From Chelativorans salis (GTDB lineage Bacteria; Pseudomonadota; Alphaproteobacteria; Rhizobiales; Rhizobiaceae): a stretch of DNA of 64,000 nt. Of this stretch, positions 1-9,277 are shown in pieces. How positions within the stretch are numbered: the first letter of the stretch is position 1; each line of letters starts with the position of its first letter. The notes beneath the pieces are model-generated. The model did no database searches. It saw nothing but the letters and a program-made list of their open reading frames with translations, and had not been told where the DNA came from. Location: assembly GCF_025336525.1 (NCBI RefSeq), contig NZ_JAOCZP010000007.1, forward strand, positions 1-64,000, read 5' to 3'. Position numbers and translations under genes: made by a program.

Positions 1-1174
<1,174 letters not shown>

Positions 1175-1828
1175 GTGACTGACAAGACAATATTCGAACG
1201 CGATCCGTCGGACCCGAAGCGCAAGGAGATCAACCCGCTCCTGAAGCTGGTGCTGGAGCTCGGCCCGCTCCTGGTGTTCTTCTTCGCCAATGCGCGCGGC
1301 GAGTGGCTGGCGGAGCGGTTCCCGGCGCTCGGCAGCCTCGGCGGTCCGCTGTTCATCGCCACGGCGCTCTTTATGGTGGCGACGGCGACCGCGCTCAGCG
1401 CCTCATGGCTCCTGACGCGCACGCTGCCCATCATGCCGCTGGTCTCCGGCATCGTCGTCTTCGTCTTCGGCGCGCTGACGCTCTATCTGCATAGCGAGAT
1501 GTTCATCAAGATGAAGCCTACCATCGTCAACACGCTGTTCGGTGCCGTGCTTCTCGGCGGGCTCGCCTTCGGCAAGTCGCTCTTGGGCTACGTATTCGAT
1601 TCGGCCTTCAAGCTGGACGCGGAAGGCTGGCGGAAGCTGACGTTGCGTTGGGGGCTGTTCTTCCTCTTTCTCGCCGTCACCAACGAGATCGTCTGGCGCA
1701 CCTTCTCTACCGACGCCTGGGTGGCGTTCAAGGTGTGGGGCATCATGCCTATCACCCTCATCTTCACCATGAGCCAGATGCCGCTCATCATGCGGCATTC
1801 GCTGGAAGAGAAGCAGCCGGGGGAGTAG
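1175..1828 (+). CDS. yciB: inner membrane protein YciB (septation protein A family)
   Basis: Polytopic inner-membrane protein of the YciB/IspZ family, linked in other bacteria to cell-envelope synthesis and septation. The 217 residues carry about five hydrophobic segments. Family-typical stretches include [16 protein letters not shown] near the N terminus, [10 protein letters not shown] in the middle and [10 protein letters not shown] near the C terminus. It starts at a GTG immediately after the ftsY stop codon, so the two are almost certainly co-transcribed and translationally coupled. The ftsY-yciB order is common in rhizobia. No anomalies seen. Confidence 0.93.
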   Translation: MTDKTIFERDPSDPKRKEINPLLKLVLELGPLLVFFFANARGEWLAERFPALGSLGGPLFIATALFMVATATALSASWLLTRTLPIMPLVSGIVVFVFGALTLYLHSEMFIKMKPTIVNTLFGAVLLGGLAFGKSLLGYVFDSAFKLDAEGWRKLTLRWGLFFLFLAVTNEIVWRTFSTDAWVAFKVWGIMPITLIFTMSQMPLIMRHSLEEKQPGE

Positions 1829-1852
1829 GCCTCAGACGCTTTCCTTCCCAGC

Positions 1853-2260
1853 CTAAACCCCAAACCAGCCAATGATGCCGCCCATGATGAGCGCCACACC
1901 CAGCCAGTGGCCGGCGTCGATGATGGTGAGGTCCCAGCCGAAGCCCTGGTAGCGGTGGTTGACGGAGATGATGGTGGCCATGAAGCCGAGCCAAACGAAA
2001 GCGCCGGAGACGAGGCCGTTCCACAAGGTCACCTGGCCCGTGCCCAGATGGCCGATGACGCCAGCCAGCACCCAGGCCATGATGAGCTCGGCCACGAAAG
2101 ACGTGATGAACGGCACCGGGCTCATCTGCATCTCTTCGGGCTTCAGGCGTGCCGCACTTATCCAGAACCTGCCGAGCAGGCCGTAATAGGCTGCGCCGAA
2201 GGCGAAGGCGGCGACGGCTGCGGTAAGAATCGCCAGATATTGAATTCCTGCGAAATCCAT
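1853..2260 (-). CDS. DUF1761 family membrane protein
   Basis: Small membrane protein of 135 residues with four predicted transmembrane segments, resembling the DUF1761 family. The family has no assigned function that I know of. The start MDFAGIQY is chosen because a strong GGAGGGG ribosome-binding site lies just upstream in the leftward sense; an upstream in-frame ATG would add 20 polar residues that do not fit the family. It converges on yciB with about 24 bp between stop codons, and lies downstream of the methyltransferase-EVE-YciI group with a 56 bp gap. Confidence 0.75.
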   Translation of the reverse strand: MDFAGIQYLAILTAAVAAFAFGAAYYGLLGRFWISAARLKPEEMQMSPVPFITSFVAELIMAWVLAGVIGHLGTGQVTLWNGLVSGAFVWLGFMATIISVNHRYQGFGWDLTIIDAGHWLGVALIMGGIIGWFGV

Positions 2261-2316
2261 CAGTCCCCTCCGCATATTGATGCACAGCAGGATTGAACGC
2301 CCGCGCGCTTCCAGCG

Positions 2317-2976
2317 TCAAGAGAAGCGCCAGACCGTGGTGCGTTTGACTTCCGCGTCTTCCAAGGCGCGGGTGACGGGAACGGAGTAGGTGGCGAGCGG
2401 CTGCATCTGCGCCTTCGGCAGGTAAGCCCGGCCCGGATCGCCGACGAGGACGGTGATGCCGCTGGCGGCCAGATGCGCAAACCAGGGCGCGACCATTTCA
2501 GCAAGGGTGCGGTCGTAGAAGACATCACCGGCAAGAAGCACCTCGCATCCGGGATCGCTGCCGACAAGCTCGTCGGCTGTCAAACCGAAGGTGACCCCGT
2601 TTGCCGCCATATTGAGGCCGCAAGCGGTTGCGGAGAAGGGGTCGGTGTCGGCAGCCGTCACCCGCGTCGCACCCGCCTTGCAGGCAGCGATGGCGACGAG
2701 GCCGGAACCGGTGGCGAAGTCGAAGACGGTGCGGCCGCGCACCGCCTCTCGATGGTCGAGGATATAGCGGGCGAGCCCCTGGCCGCCGGCCCATGCGAAG
2801 GCCCAGAAGGGCGGCGGCAAGCCTATCGCGTCGAGCTCCTCCTCCGTGCGCTGCCAAAGGTCGTGCGCCTCGTCGGCGAGATGAAGGCGGATTTCCGGCA
2901 CATGGGGCGGGGGTCGAAGCGTGGTGTTGGCGCGGATGAAAGCTTCCGCGCCTTCAGGTGTCAGCTTTCGGATCAC
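2317..2976 (-). CDS. class I SAM methyltransferase, ETF-beta lysine methyltransferase-like
   Basis: About 219 residues. The motif PPFWAFAWAGGQGLARYIL, followed by the SAM-binding FDFATGSGLVAIAA and an acidic post-motif (TAADTDPF), matches the group containing electron-transfer-flavoprotein beta lysine methyltransferases, often mis-annotated as L11 methyltransferase or nicotinamide N-methyltransferase. The start is taken as the GTG whose bases overlap the TGA stop of the upstream EVE gene (GTGA), giving a compact translationally coupled unit. A longer ATG-initiated reading would run through the EVE gene in another frame and is not supported. The substrate is inferred. Confidence 0.75.
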   Translation of the reverse strand: MIRKLTPEGAEAFIRANTTLRPPPHVPEIRLHLADEAHDLWQRTEEELDAIGLPPPFWAFAWAGGQGLARYILDHREAVRGRTVFDFATGSGLVAIAACKAGATRVTAADTDPFSATACGLNMAANGVTFGLTADELVGSDPGCEVLLAGDVFYDRTLAEMVAPWFAHLAASGITVLVGDPGRAYLPKAQMQPLATYSVPVTRALEDAEVKRTTVWRFS

Positions 2977-3398
2977 GGCGCCCTGTCGAGGCCCCCCATG
3001 CGGCAGACTTCCTGCCATTCCGCCGCGCTCACCGGCTGCACGGAAAGGCGCGAATTGTTGACCAGCACCATGTCCTTCAGCTTCGGGTTGGCCTTGATAT
3101 CCTCCAGCGAAACAGGCTTCGGCACGTCGCGGACGGCGCGGATATCGACGCATTCCCAGCGTGGGTCGTCGGTGGTTGAGTCGGGATGGACGGTGGCGCA
3201 GATTTCAACAATGCCGACCACACTCGTCTCCTTCACCGAGTGATAGAAGAAGCCGAGATCACCGATCTTCATCTCACGCATGTTGTTGCGCGCCTGGTAG
3301 TTGCGCACGCCATCCCATTCCTGGCCCTTGTCGCCCTTCTTCTTCTGCATCTCCCAGGACCAGGAGCTTGGCTCCGATTTGAACAGCCAATAAGCCAT
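2973..3398 (-). CDS. EVE domain protein
   Basis: An EVE domain fills the protein (141 residues), starting MAYWLFKSEPSSWSW, a typical EVE N terminus. EVE domains share the PUA-like fold with YTH domains and are thought to bind modified bases in DNA or RNA. Conserved features include GVRNYQARNNM and GFFYHS. The ATG overlaps the last base of the YciI stop codon, and the stop overlaps the methyltransferase start, so three genes form one coupled leftward operon. Solo EVE proteins of this size are common in alphaproteobacteria and need not be restriction components. Confidence 0.88.
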   Translation of the reverse strand: MAYWLFKSEPSSWSWEMQKKKGDKGQEWDGVRNYQARNNMREMKIGDLGFFYHSVKETSVVGIVEICATVHPDSTTDDPRWECVDIRAVRDVPKPVSLEDIKANPKLKDMVLVNNSRLSVQPVSAAEWQEVCRMGGLDRAP

Positions 3399-3694
3399 CA
3401 CGCGTTCTCCGGTTTGTTGAAGACCCAGTTCCACGGGCGTATTTCAACGGATTCGAAGAGCCCGGCAAGGGCATAAGGGTCGGCCTTGGCAATGGCCTCC
3501 GCGGCGGCGCTATCCTCCGCCTCGACGGCCACCATGCTGCCGCAGGGCTTCCCTTCGTCGTCAAGGAAAGGCCCGGCGAATTTCAGCGTGCCTGCGGCGT
3601 TAAGCTTTTCCAGATGGGCGACATGCTCAGGGCGCGTATCCATGCGCACCTGCAGGTGGCCGGGCTTGTCCTGGCACAGGATGACGAAGATCAT
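3398..3694 (-). CDS. YciI family protein
   Basis: Short ferredoxin-fold protein (98 residues) of the YciI/YCII family, beginning MIFVILCQDKPG. The conserved central His-Asp-type dyad region is visible as RPEHVAHLEKL and GPFLDDEG. The biochemical role of family members is mostly unknown; some relatives are chlorohydrolase-like or act as accessory domains. The internal ATG at 3694 is preferred over an upstream ATG because GGAGGG lies at the usual spacing. It is the first gene of the YciI-EVE-methyltransferase unit; upstream lies a large palindromic element. Confidence 0.85.
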   Translation of the reverse strand: MIFVILCQDKPGHLQVRMDTRPEHVAHLEKLNAAGTLKFAGPFLDDEGKPCGSMVAVEAEDSAAAEAIAKADPYALAGLFESVEIRPWNWVFNKPENA

Positions 3695-3744
3695 TTTCAG
3701 CTTTCCCTCCTTCAAATCGGTTGTTCGGCGGCGTTTGTACCCTT

Positions 3745-3910
3745 CGCGCCTCCCTCTGCCCTGCCGGGCATCTCCCCCACAAGAGGCGGGAGATTACACT
3801 GGCAGCTTGCTCCAGCGCCTTTCCTGCAACGCTGGCGATTGGCGAACCAACCGATGACGGCCAATCTCCCCCCTCGCGGGGGAGATGCCCGGCAGGGCAG
3901 AGGGGGCGCG
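3745..3910. repeat. RIME-like intergenic palindromic element
   Basis: A perfect 26 bp inverted repeat (3752-3777 and 3879-3904; arms contain CTGCCCTGCCGGGCATCTCC) brackets about 100 bp that is itself partly self-complementary. It lies between the YciI gene and the 3' end of gpsA. Size, arm sequence and intergenic position fit the Rhizobium-specific intergenic mosaic element (RIME) type known from rhizobial genomes. It would fold as one long hairpin on either strand and could act as a transcript stabiliser or terminator. Assignment to RIME is by resemblance, not by alignment. Confidence 0.75.
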
Positions 3911-3962
3911 ACGGGATGCCAGCCTCGCACCTTTACACAACCTCGGAGCACCGCCATCCCCC

Positions 3963-4952
3963 TCACTCAACCTCGCTCTTCAACGGCCGCGCAAGCAGGG
4001 CCTTCATGGCGGCGTCCACCGTGAGGCGACCTTCGAGTATCTCCGTCACGCTCCCGATGATCGGCGCCTCCAGCCCACGCTCGCGCACAATCTTGGCGGC
4101 GATGCCGGCGGTATAAACGCCCTCGGCAAGCGGCAGGCCCTCCACGCTTTCGCCCCGGCCCAGCGCCAGGCCATAGGAGAAATTGCGCGACTGTGCGGAA
4201 CTGCAGGTGAGAACCAGATCGCCGAGGCCGGACAGGCCCATCAGCGTCTCTGGTTGGGCGCCGAAGGCCGCACCAATTCGTCTCAGTTCCACGAAGCCGC
4301 GGGTGATGATGGCGGCAACGGCGCTGGCGCCGAAGCCGGCGCCGCTGGTTGCGCCGGCGGCGATCGCAAGCACGTTCTTCAGCGCCCCGCCGATCTCCAC
4401 GCCAACAAGATCGCCGCTGGAATAGCAGCGCAGGTTGGGGGCGGAGAGGCGCGCTGCAAGTTCCGCCGCCAGCGCACCGTCATGGGCGGCAATGGTAACG
4501 GCCGTCGGCAGGCCGGCCGCCACGTCGGCGGCGAAGCTGGGGCCGGAAAGGGCGGCGAGCGGGTTCTGCGGCAGCACCTCGCGGGCAACCTCCGACATCA
4601 GCCGCCCGGTCTCGCGCTCGATGCCCTTGGCGCACAGCACCACGGGAACATTCGGCGCGAGCGCATCGTGGGCTGTGCCCAGCACCGCGCACAGGGTCTG
4701 CGCCGGCGTGGCAGCAAGCACGCAGTGCGCGCCGTCGAGAACGGCAGTGATGTCGGTGAGCGCAGCAAGGCTGGGATCGAGCTTCACGCCCGGCAGATAG
4801 CGGCTGTTCGCATGCGTGCGGTTGATTGCGTGGGCGGTCTCGGCGTCACGCGCCCACAGCGTCGCCTTATGGCCGCCGCGCCGCGCGGTGAGCGCAAGGG
4901 CCGTGCCCCAGGCGCCAGCGCCGAGAACGGCGATGTTCCACGTCTCGCTCAT
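3963..4952 (-). CDS. gpsA: NAD(P)-dependent glycerol-3-phosphate dehydrogenase
   Basis: Reduces dihydroxyacetone phosphate to sn-glycerol-3-phosphate, the precursor of phospholipids, in the cytoplasm. The 329 residues start with a Rossmann motif ([13 protein letters not shown]). Family signatures follow: [33 protein letters not shown] around the catalytic Lys, and [12 protein letters not shown]. Length is normal. The ATG overlaps the tsaD stop codon (ATGA), so gpsA is translated from a tsaD-gpsA message. This pairing is common in alphaproteobacteria. Confidence 0.96.
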   Translation of the reverse strand: MSETWNIAVLGAGAWGTALALTARRGGHKATLWARDAETAHAINRTHANSRYLPGVKLDPSLAALTDITAVLDGAHCVLAATPAQTLCAVLGTAHDALAPNVPVVLCAKGIERETGRLMSEVAREVLPQNPLAALSGPSFAADVAAGLPTAVTIAAHDGALAAELAARLSAPNLRCYSSGDLVGVEIGGALKNVLAIAAGATSGAGFGASAVAAIITRGFVELRRIGAAFGAQPETLMGLSGLGDLVLTCSSAQSRNFSYGLALGRGESVEGLPLAEGVYTAGIAAKIVRERGLEAPIIGSVTEILEGRLTVDAAMKALLARPLKSEVE

Positions 4953-6034
4953 GCCTTGGCCCCTCGCTTACCGGCGCCGAAAAGCGGCTCTGATGCAGTG
5001 TCGAGCGGCCAGCGCGGACGCGCGAAGGCAAGCGCATCATCCTCCGGGAGCCCCGCTTCCAGCCGCTCCAGCCCGGCCCAGGCGATCATGGCGGCATTGT
5101 CGCCGCATAGGTTCAGCGGCGGCGCCACAAGGCGGAAACCTTCGCGCTCGCACAGGGCTTCCAGCGCTGTGCGGATGGCGGCATTGGCGGCCACACCGCC
5201 GGCCACCACCAGCGCCGGCCGCTTCGGCTTCGGGTGCGCCTTGCGGAAGCGCTTGAGGCTCAGCGCCACGCGGTCGGCAAGAGTCTCGGTGACGGCGAGT
5301 TGGAAGGACGCGCAGATGTCGGCGATATCTGACTCGGACAAAGGTGCAAGTTCCGTGGCGGCACGGCGCACCGCGGTCTTGAGGCCGGAGAAGGAGAAAT
5401 CAGGCCGCGCCTCGCCCTTGAGCGGCCTCGGGAAGGTGAAGCGCTTCGGGTTGCCCGCCAGCGCAGCCTTTTCGACGTTGGGGCCGCCGGGATAAGGCAG
5501 GCTCAGGAGCTTCGCCGTCTTGTCGAACGCTTCACCCAACGCATCGTCGATGGTGCTCGCCCAGCGCTCGTAGCGGCCGAGGCCCGCAACGTGCACGAGC
5601 TGCGTATGACCGCCGGAGACGAGCAGCAGGAGATAGGGAAAGTCGAGCCGGTCGGTCAGGCGCGCCGTCAGGGCGTGGCCTTCCAGGTGGTTGATCGGCA
5701 GGAGTGGCTTGTCGGCGGCCGCGGCGATGGCCTTGGCTGTCGTGAGGCCGACGATCAGGCCGCCGATCAAGCCGGGGCCGGCAGTGGCGGCAATGCCATC
5801 TATGTCATCGAGTGCAAGCCCGGCCTCGGCAAGGGCCGCCTCTATCACCCCGTCGAGTGCCTCGACATGGGCGCGGGCGGCGATCTCCGGCACCACGCCT
5901 CCGAAGGCCGCATGCGCCTCGATCTGGCTCAGCACGACGTTGGACAGGATCGCCGGCGCGCCGTCATCCGCGCGCACAACAACGGCGGCGGCGGTCTCGT
6001 CGCAGCTCGTCTCGATGCCCAGAACGCGCGTCAT
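4949..6034 (-). CDS. tsaD: tRNA N6-adenosine threonylcarbamoyltransferase TsaD
   Basis: Transfers threonylcarbamoyl to A37 of ANN-decoding tRNAs with TsaB and TsaE, an essential translation-fidelity modification. The 361-residue protein has the ASKHA-type N terminus ([15 protein letters not shown]) and the metal-binding HLEGH motif (His116, His120). It also shows the LLVSGGHTQ stretch, [11 protein letters not shown], and a C-terminal [10 protein letters not shown] with [10 protein letters not shown]. It is divergent from hemC across a 97 bp gap that must hold both promoters. Confidence 0.97.
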   Translation of the reverse strand: MTRVLGIETSCDETAAAVVVRADDGAPAILSNVVLSQIEAHAAFGGVVPEIAARAHVEALDGVIEAALAEAGLALDDIDGIAATAGPGLIGGLIVGLTTAKAIAAAADKPLLPINHLEGHALTARLTDRLDFPYLLLLVSGGHTQLVHVAGLGRYERWASTIDDALGEAFDKTAKLLSLPYPGGPNVEKAALAGNPKRFTFPRPLKGEARPDFSFSGLKTAVRRAATELAPLSESDIADICASFQLAVTETLADRVALSLKRFRKAHPKPKRPALVVAGGVAANAAIRTALEALCEREGFRLVAPPLNLCGDNAAMIAWAGLERLEAGLPEDDALAFARPRWPLDTASEPLFGAGKRGAKA

Positions 6035-6131
6035 TCGGTCCAGCCTGCCTTTGTTGCCGATAAGTGCTATCCCCGATAGGTAGGGAACTATCCTGAATTC
6101 AGGAGATGCGGGTTAGCACGGACATGGCGGC

Positions 6132-7061
6132 ATGCAAACGGATGTGGTGAGGATTGGAACGCGCGGCAGTGCCCTCGCGCTGGCCCAGGCGGCGGAGACC
6201 AGGGCGCGGCTGATGGCGGCGCATGGGCTGCCGGAGGAAGCGTTCGAGATCGTCGTCATCCGCACCTCGGGTGACCTCATCCAGGACCGGCCGCTCTCGC
6301 AGGCCGGCGGAAAGGGGCTTTTTACCAAGGAGATCGAGGAGGCGCTGATCGATGGACGTATCGACCTCGCCGTGCATTCCTCCAAGGACATGCCGACCCT
6401 CTTTCCGGAGGGGTTGGAGATTTCCGCCTTCCTGGAGCGCGAGGACGTGCGCGACGTCTTCATCGGCCGGTCGGTGAAGCGGCTCGATGATCTGCCTCAT
6501 GGGGCGAAGCTCGGCACCTCCTCGCTGCGCCGCCAGGCGCTGGCGCTGAGGATCAGGCCGGACCTCGACGTCGGCATGTTCCGCGGCAACGTGCAGACGC
6601 GGCTCAAAAAGCTGGAAGAAGGCGTGGCGGAAGGCACGCTCCTGGCGCTCGCCGGGTTGAAACGGCTGAAACTGGAGCATGTGGCAAGCGCCGTCATGGA
6701 TCCGGCGACCTTTCCGCCGGCGCTGGGGCAGGGAGCGATCTGCATCGAGAGCCGCGCGAACGATGAGCGCATCCTGCCGCTGGTGCGGGCGATCCACCAC
6801 AAGGCGACGGGTATCGCCCTCACATGCGAACGGGCATTCCTGGCCGCGCTCGACGGCTCCTGCCGCACGCCGATTGCCGGGCAGGCCACGGTTGAAGGCG
6901 ACAGGGTCAGCTTCACCGGAATGATCCTGACGCCGGACGGGCGCGAGACGCACGAGATCTCCGGCGAGGGCGGTTTTGCCGAGGCGGCGAAGATCGGCGC
7001 GGACGCAGGCGCGCGCATCCGCGAGAAGGCTGGAAGCACTTTCTTTCAGGCCTGGGAATAA
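6132..7061 (+). CDS. hemC: hydroxymethylbilane synthase (porphobilinogen deaminase)
   Basis: Condenses four porphobilinogens into hydroxymethylbilane in heme and corrinoid synthesis. The protein has 309 residues. Recognisable elements are [14 protein letters not shown] at the N terminus, HSSKDMPT and GTSSLRRQA in the substrate-binding domain, and Cys244 in DGSCRTPI, the expected attachment site of the dipyrromethane cofactor. It opens a rightward hemC-hemD-mitofilin-hemY series and is divergent from tsaD. Length and motifs are normal. Confidence 0.97.
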   Translation: MQTDVVRIGTRGSALALAQAAETRARLMAAHGLPEEAFEIVVIRTSGDLIQDRPLSQAGGKGLFTKEIEEALIDGRIDLAVHSSKDMPTLFPEGLEISAFLEREDVRDVFIGRSVKRLDDLPHGAKLGTSSLRRQALALRIRPDLDVGMFRGNVQTRLKKLEEGVAEGTLLALAGLKRLKLEHVASAVMDPATFPPALGQGAICIESRANDERILPLVRAIHHKATGIALTCERAFLAALDGSCRTPIAGQATVEGDRVSFTGMILTPDGRETHEISGEGGFAEAAKIGADAGARIREKAGSTFFQAWE

Positions 7062-7064
7062 GGG

Positions 7065-7781
7065 ATGCGGCGCGTCCTCGTCACACGGCCTGAGCCCGGC
7101 GCGTCGCGGACGGCGGCGCGGCTGAAGGCCAGAGGCTTCGTGCCGGTTGTCCTGCCGCTGACGAAGATAGAACCCCTGCGGCCGGGCGCGTGGCCGGCGG
7201 CCGCGCAATCGAGCGCGGTGGCGATCTCCAGCGCCAATGCCGTACGCCACGCGCCGGCCGATCTTGTGCGGGACATCGCGCATCTGCCGGCCTATGCGGT
7301 TGGCGAAAGGACGGCGGGGGCAGCGCGGGAAGCGGGACTCACAGTCGCAGACGCCGGCGCGGGCGATGCGGAGAGGCTCGTAGAACGCATCGCCGGCGGC
7401 GTGGCGCCCGGTGGGCGTGTGCTCGTCCTCGCCGGGCTGGTGCGGCGCGAGACGCTGGAATGGGGGCTTTCCGGAGCCGGATTCGCGGTCGATGTCGTCG
7501 AGACCTACGAGACGCTGCCGCTCTCCCCCTCTCCAGGCGAAATCGACGCGGCGTTCGGCGCCGCCCCCATCGACGCCGCGCTTTTCTACTCGGCTTTCGC
7601 GGTGGAGGCGTTCGGACGGCTCCACGAGCGTGCCTCTGCGGGATTGTTCGAAGGTACTGTCTTCATTGCCATTTCCGCGCGCGTCGCCGAGCGCCTGCCC
7701 CATGTGCCTCGGGCCAGGGTGCGCGTTGCCGCGGAACCGACCGAGGAGGCGATGTTTTCTTTGCTTGAGGTAGGAATGTGA
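7065..7781 (+). CDS. hemD: uroporphyrinogen-III synthase
   Basis: Cyclises hydroxymethylbilane to uroporphyrinogen III. The family is poorly conserved, but the 238-residue protein begins RRVLVTRPEPGASRTAARL, has the domain-swap hinge around ISSANAV and AVGERTA, and a later VVETYETLPL and LFYSAFAVEAF. These match the two-domain HemD layout. It starts 3 bp after the hemC stop, which together with gene order makes the call secure despite sequence divergence. Confidence 0.93.
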   Translation: MRRVLVTRPEPGASRTAARLKARGFVPVVLPLTKIEPLRPGAWPAAAQSSAVAISSANAVRHAPADLVRDIAHLPAYAVGERTAGAAREAGLTVADAGAGDAERLVERIAGGVAPGGRVLVLAGLVRRETLEWGLSGAGFAVDVVETYETLPLSPSPGEIDAAFGAAPIDAALFYSAFAVEAFGRLHERASAGLFEGTVFIAISARVAERLPHVPRARVRVAAEPTEEAMFSLLEVGM

Positions 7782-7873
7782 CGTCTGCCTCTTCTCATGC
7801 CCTTTCCGTGTGCTAGGGAAGGTGCTGCGCCGCACAAGCGGACAAGAACTGGAACTGCCAGCGGAGCTGCCTG

Positions 7874-9265
7874 ATGGCCAAGACACCGAGGACGCGCCAC
7901 TCCAGAACGAAACGGGAGCCGGTGACGATCGATCTCGAAGCCGACCAAGTGAAGCGCGAATCGGAAGAGGCCGAGGACACGACCGGCCCCGCCCCCGCCG
8001 AGGAAGGCAAGGCTCAGGAGGCGGCTGCGGCGGAGACATCGGAGGCGGCAGAGAAGGAAGAAGCACACGCCTCGAACGAGCAGGAGAACGCAGCTTCCGA
8101 GGCTGAGGGCGAAGGCCCGACCGACGAAGCGGGTGACGCCGAAACGGCCGACGCCGGCGCACAGGATGAACCCGTTTCGGAACCCGCGCCTGCCGAGCCG
8201 CGTTCGGGCGGCGGGGGTGGCCGCGCCTTGGCGGCGGGTGTCGCCGGCGGTGTCATCGGCTTGGTTCTGGCCAGCGCTCTGCAATGGGCGAACGTACTGC
8301 CCGTTCCGGGCGCGCCAGGGGACGCTCCGGATGCGGCTGTGGAAGGCCTCCGCCAGGAGGTCGAGACGATGCGTGGCGAGATATCGCAGCTGCGCGAGAC
8401 TGCTTCGGCGGGCCCGTCCGACGAGACGGTGGAGCAGGCGCTGGCCGAGCCGCGGCAACAGATCGCCGAGCTTCGCGAGATGGTGTCTTCGCTACAGGAG
8501 TCCGTCTCCTCCGGCGGGGCGGGCGAGACCGCCGGCCTCGACGCACTCGACGCGCGCCTCTCCGATCTGGAAAGCCAGTTGGCAAGCCTTTCCGAAACGG
8601 CCGGGCAGGCCGGGGCCAACGGTGCATCGGCCGAACGCCTCGAGGCTCTCGAATCGGCCTTAGCCGCGCAGGAGGCAGCGTCCGCCAACGCGCAGCAGCT
8701 CGATACCCTCTCCGGTGAGGTGCAAGCCCTTTCCGAACAGGTGGCGAGCCAGGACGAGGGGCCGCGGCTGGCGCTGGTGGTCGCGGCGTCGGCGTTGCGC
8801 TCGGCGGTGGAGCGAGGCGAGCCCTTCGCCAGCGAACTGGAAACTTATTCTGCGCTGGCGCCCGACACGCCCGAACTCGATCCGTTGCGGCAATATGCCG
8901 ATACGGGCATCCCCACCCACGCTGAGCTCGCCGAGGAGGCGCCGGGCGTGGCCTCGCGCATCGCCGCCGTGGCGTCCGCCCCGCCTGAGGGGGCCGGTTT
9001 CTTCGAGCGGCTGATGGCAAGCGCGCGCTCGGCAATCACGGTGCGGCCGGTGGGCGAGGTCGAGGGCGAGACGCCGCAGGCGATCGCCGCGCGATTGGAA
9101 GCGGCCGTCATCGAGGGCGACTACGCCCAGGCACTCGCCGAATATGAGGCCCTGCCGCCCGAGGCGCAGGAGGCCGCAAACAGCTTTGCCGAGAGGCTGC
9201 GCGCCAGACAGGCGGCGGACGGGGTTCTCGAACAGGCGCTTTCCGATGCGCTGAAGCCGGCTTGA
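7874..9265 (+). CDS. mitofilin (Mic60-like) inner membrane protein
   Basis: 463 residues in four parts: an acidic low-complexity N terminus (about 1-110), one transmembrane helix (about 118-141, AAGVAGGVIGLVLASAL), a coiled-coil-rich stretch (about 150-300), and a C-terminal conserved domain starting near LALVVAASALRSAVERG. This is the layout of alphaproteobacterial Mic60/mitofilin homologues, the bacterial relatives of the MICOS cristae-organising protein. The location between hemD and hemY is characteristic of that family. It would sit in the inner membrane with most of its mass periplasmic. Function here is inferred from architecture and synteny. Confidence 0.82.
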   Translation: MAKTPRTRHSRTKREPVTIDLEADQVKRESEEAEDTTGPAPAEEGKAQEAAAAETSEAAEKEEAHASNEQENAASEAEGEGPTDEAGDAETADAGAQDEPVSEPAPAEPRSGGGGGRALAAGVAGGVIGLVLASALQWANVLPVPGAPGDAPDAAVEGLRQEVETMRGEISQLRETASAGPSDETVEQALAEPRQQIAELREMVSSLQESVSSGGAGETAGLDALDARLSDLESQLASLSETAGQAGANGASAERLEALESALAAQEAASANAQQLDTLSGEVQALSEQVASQDEGPRLALVVAASALRSAVERGEPFASELETYSALAPDTPELDPLRQYADTGIPTHAELAEEAPGVASRIAAVASAPPEGAGFFERLMASARSAITVRPVGEVEGETPQAIAARLEAAVIEGDYAQALAEYEALPPEAQEAANSFAERLRARQAADGVLEQALSDALKPA

Positions 9266-9277
9266 GGAAGGACGCCC

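Noticed and set aside
2973-3398. EVE-methyltransferase-YciI cluster as a defence or restriction island
   Set aside because: EVE domains occur in some defence systems, but here the partners are small housekeeping-type proteins and no nuclease or DNA methylase is near.
6099-8162. 687-codon open frame on the minus strand opposite hemC-hemD
   Set aside because: Arg/Pro-rich composition, no motif, and it lies antisense to two well-supported heme genes; long antisense frames are expected at this GC content.
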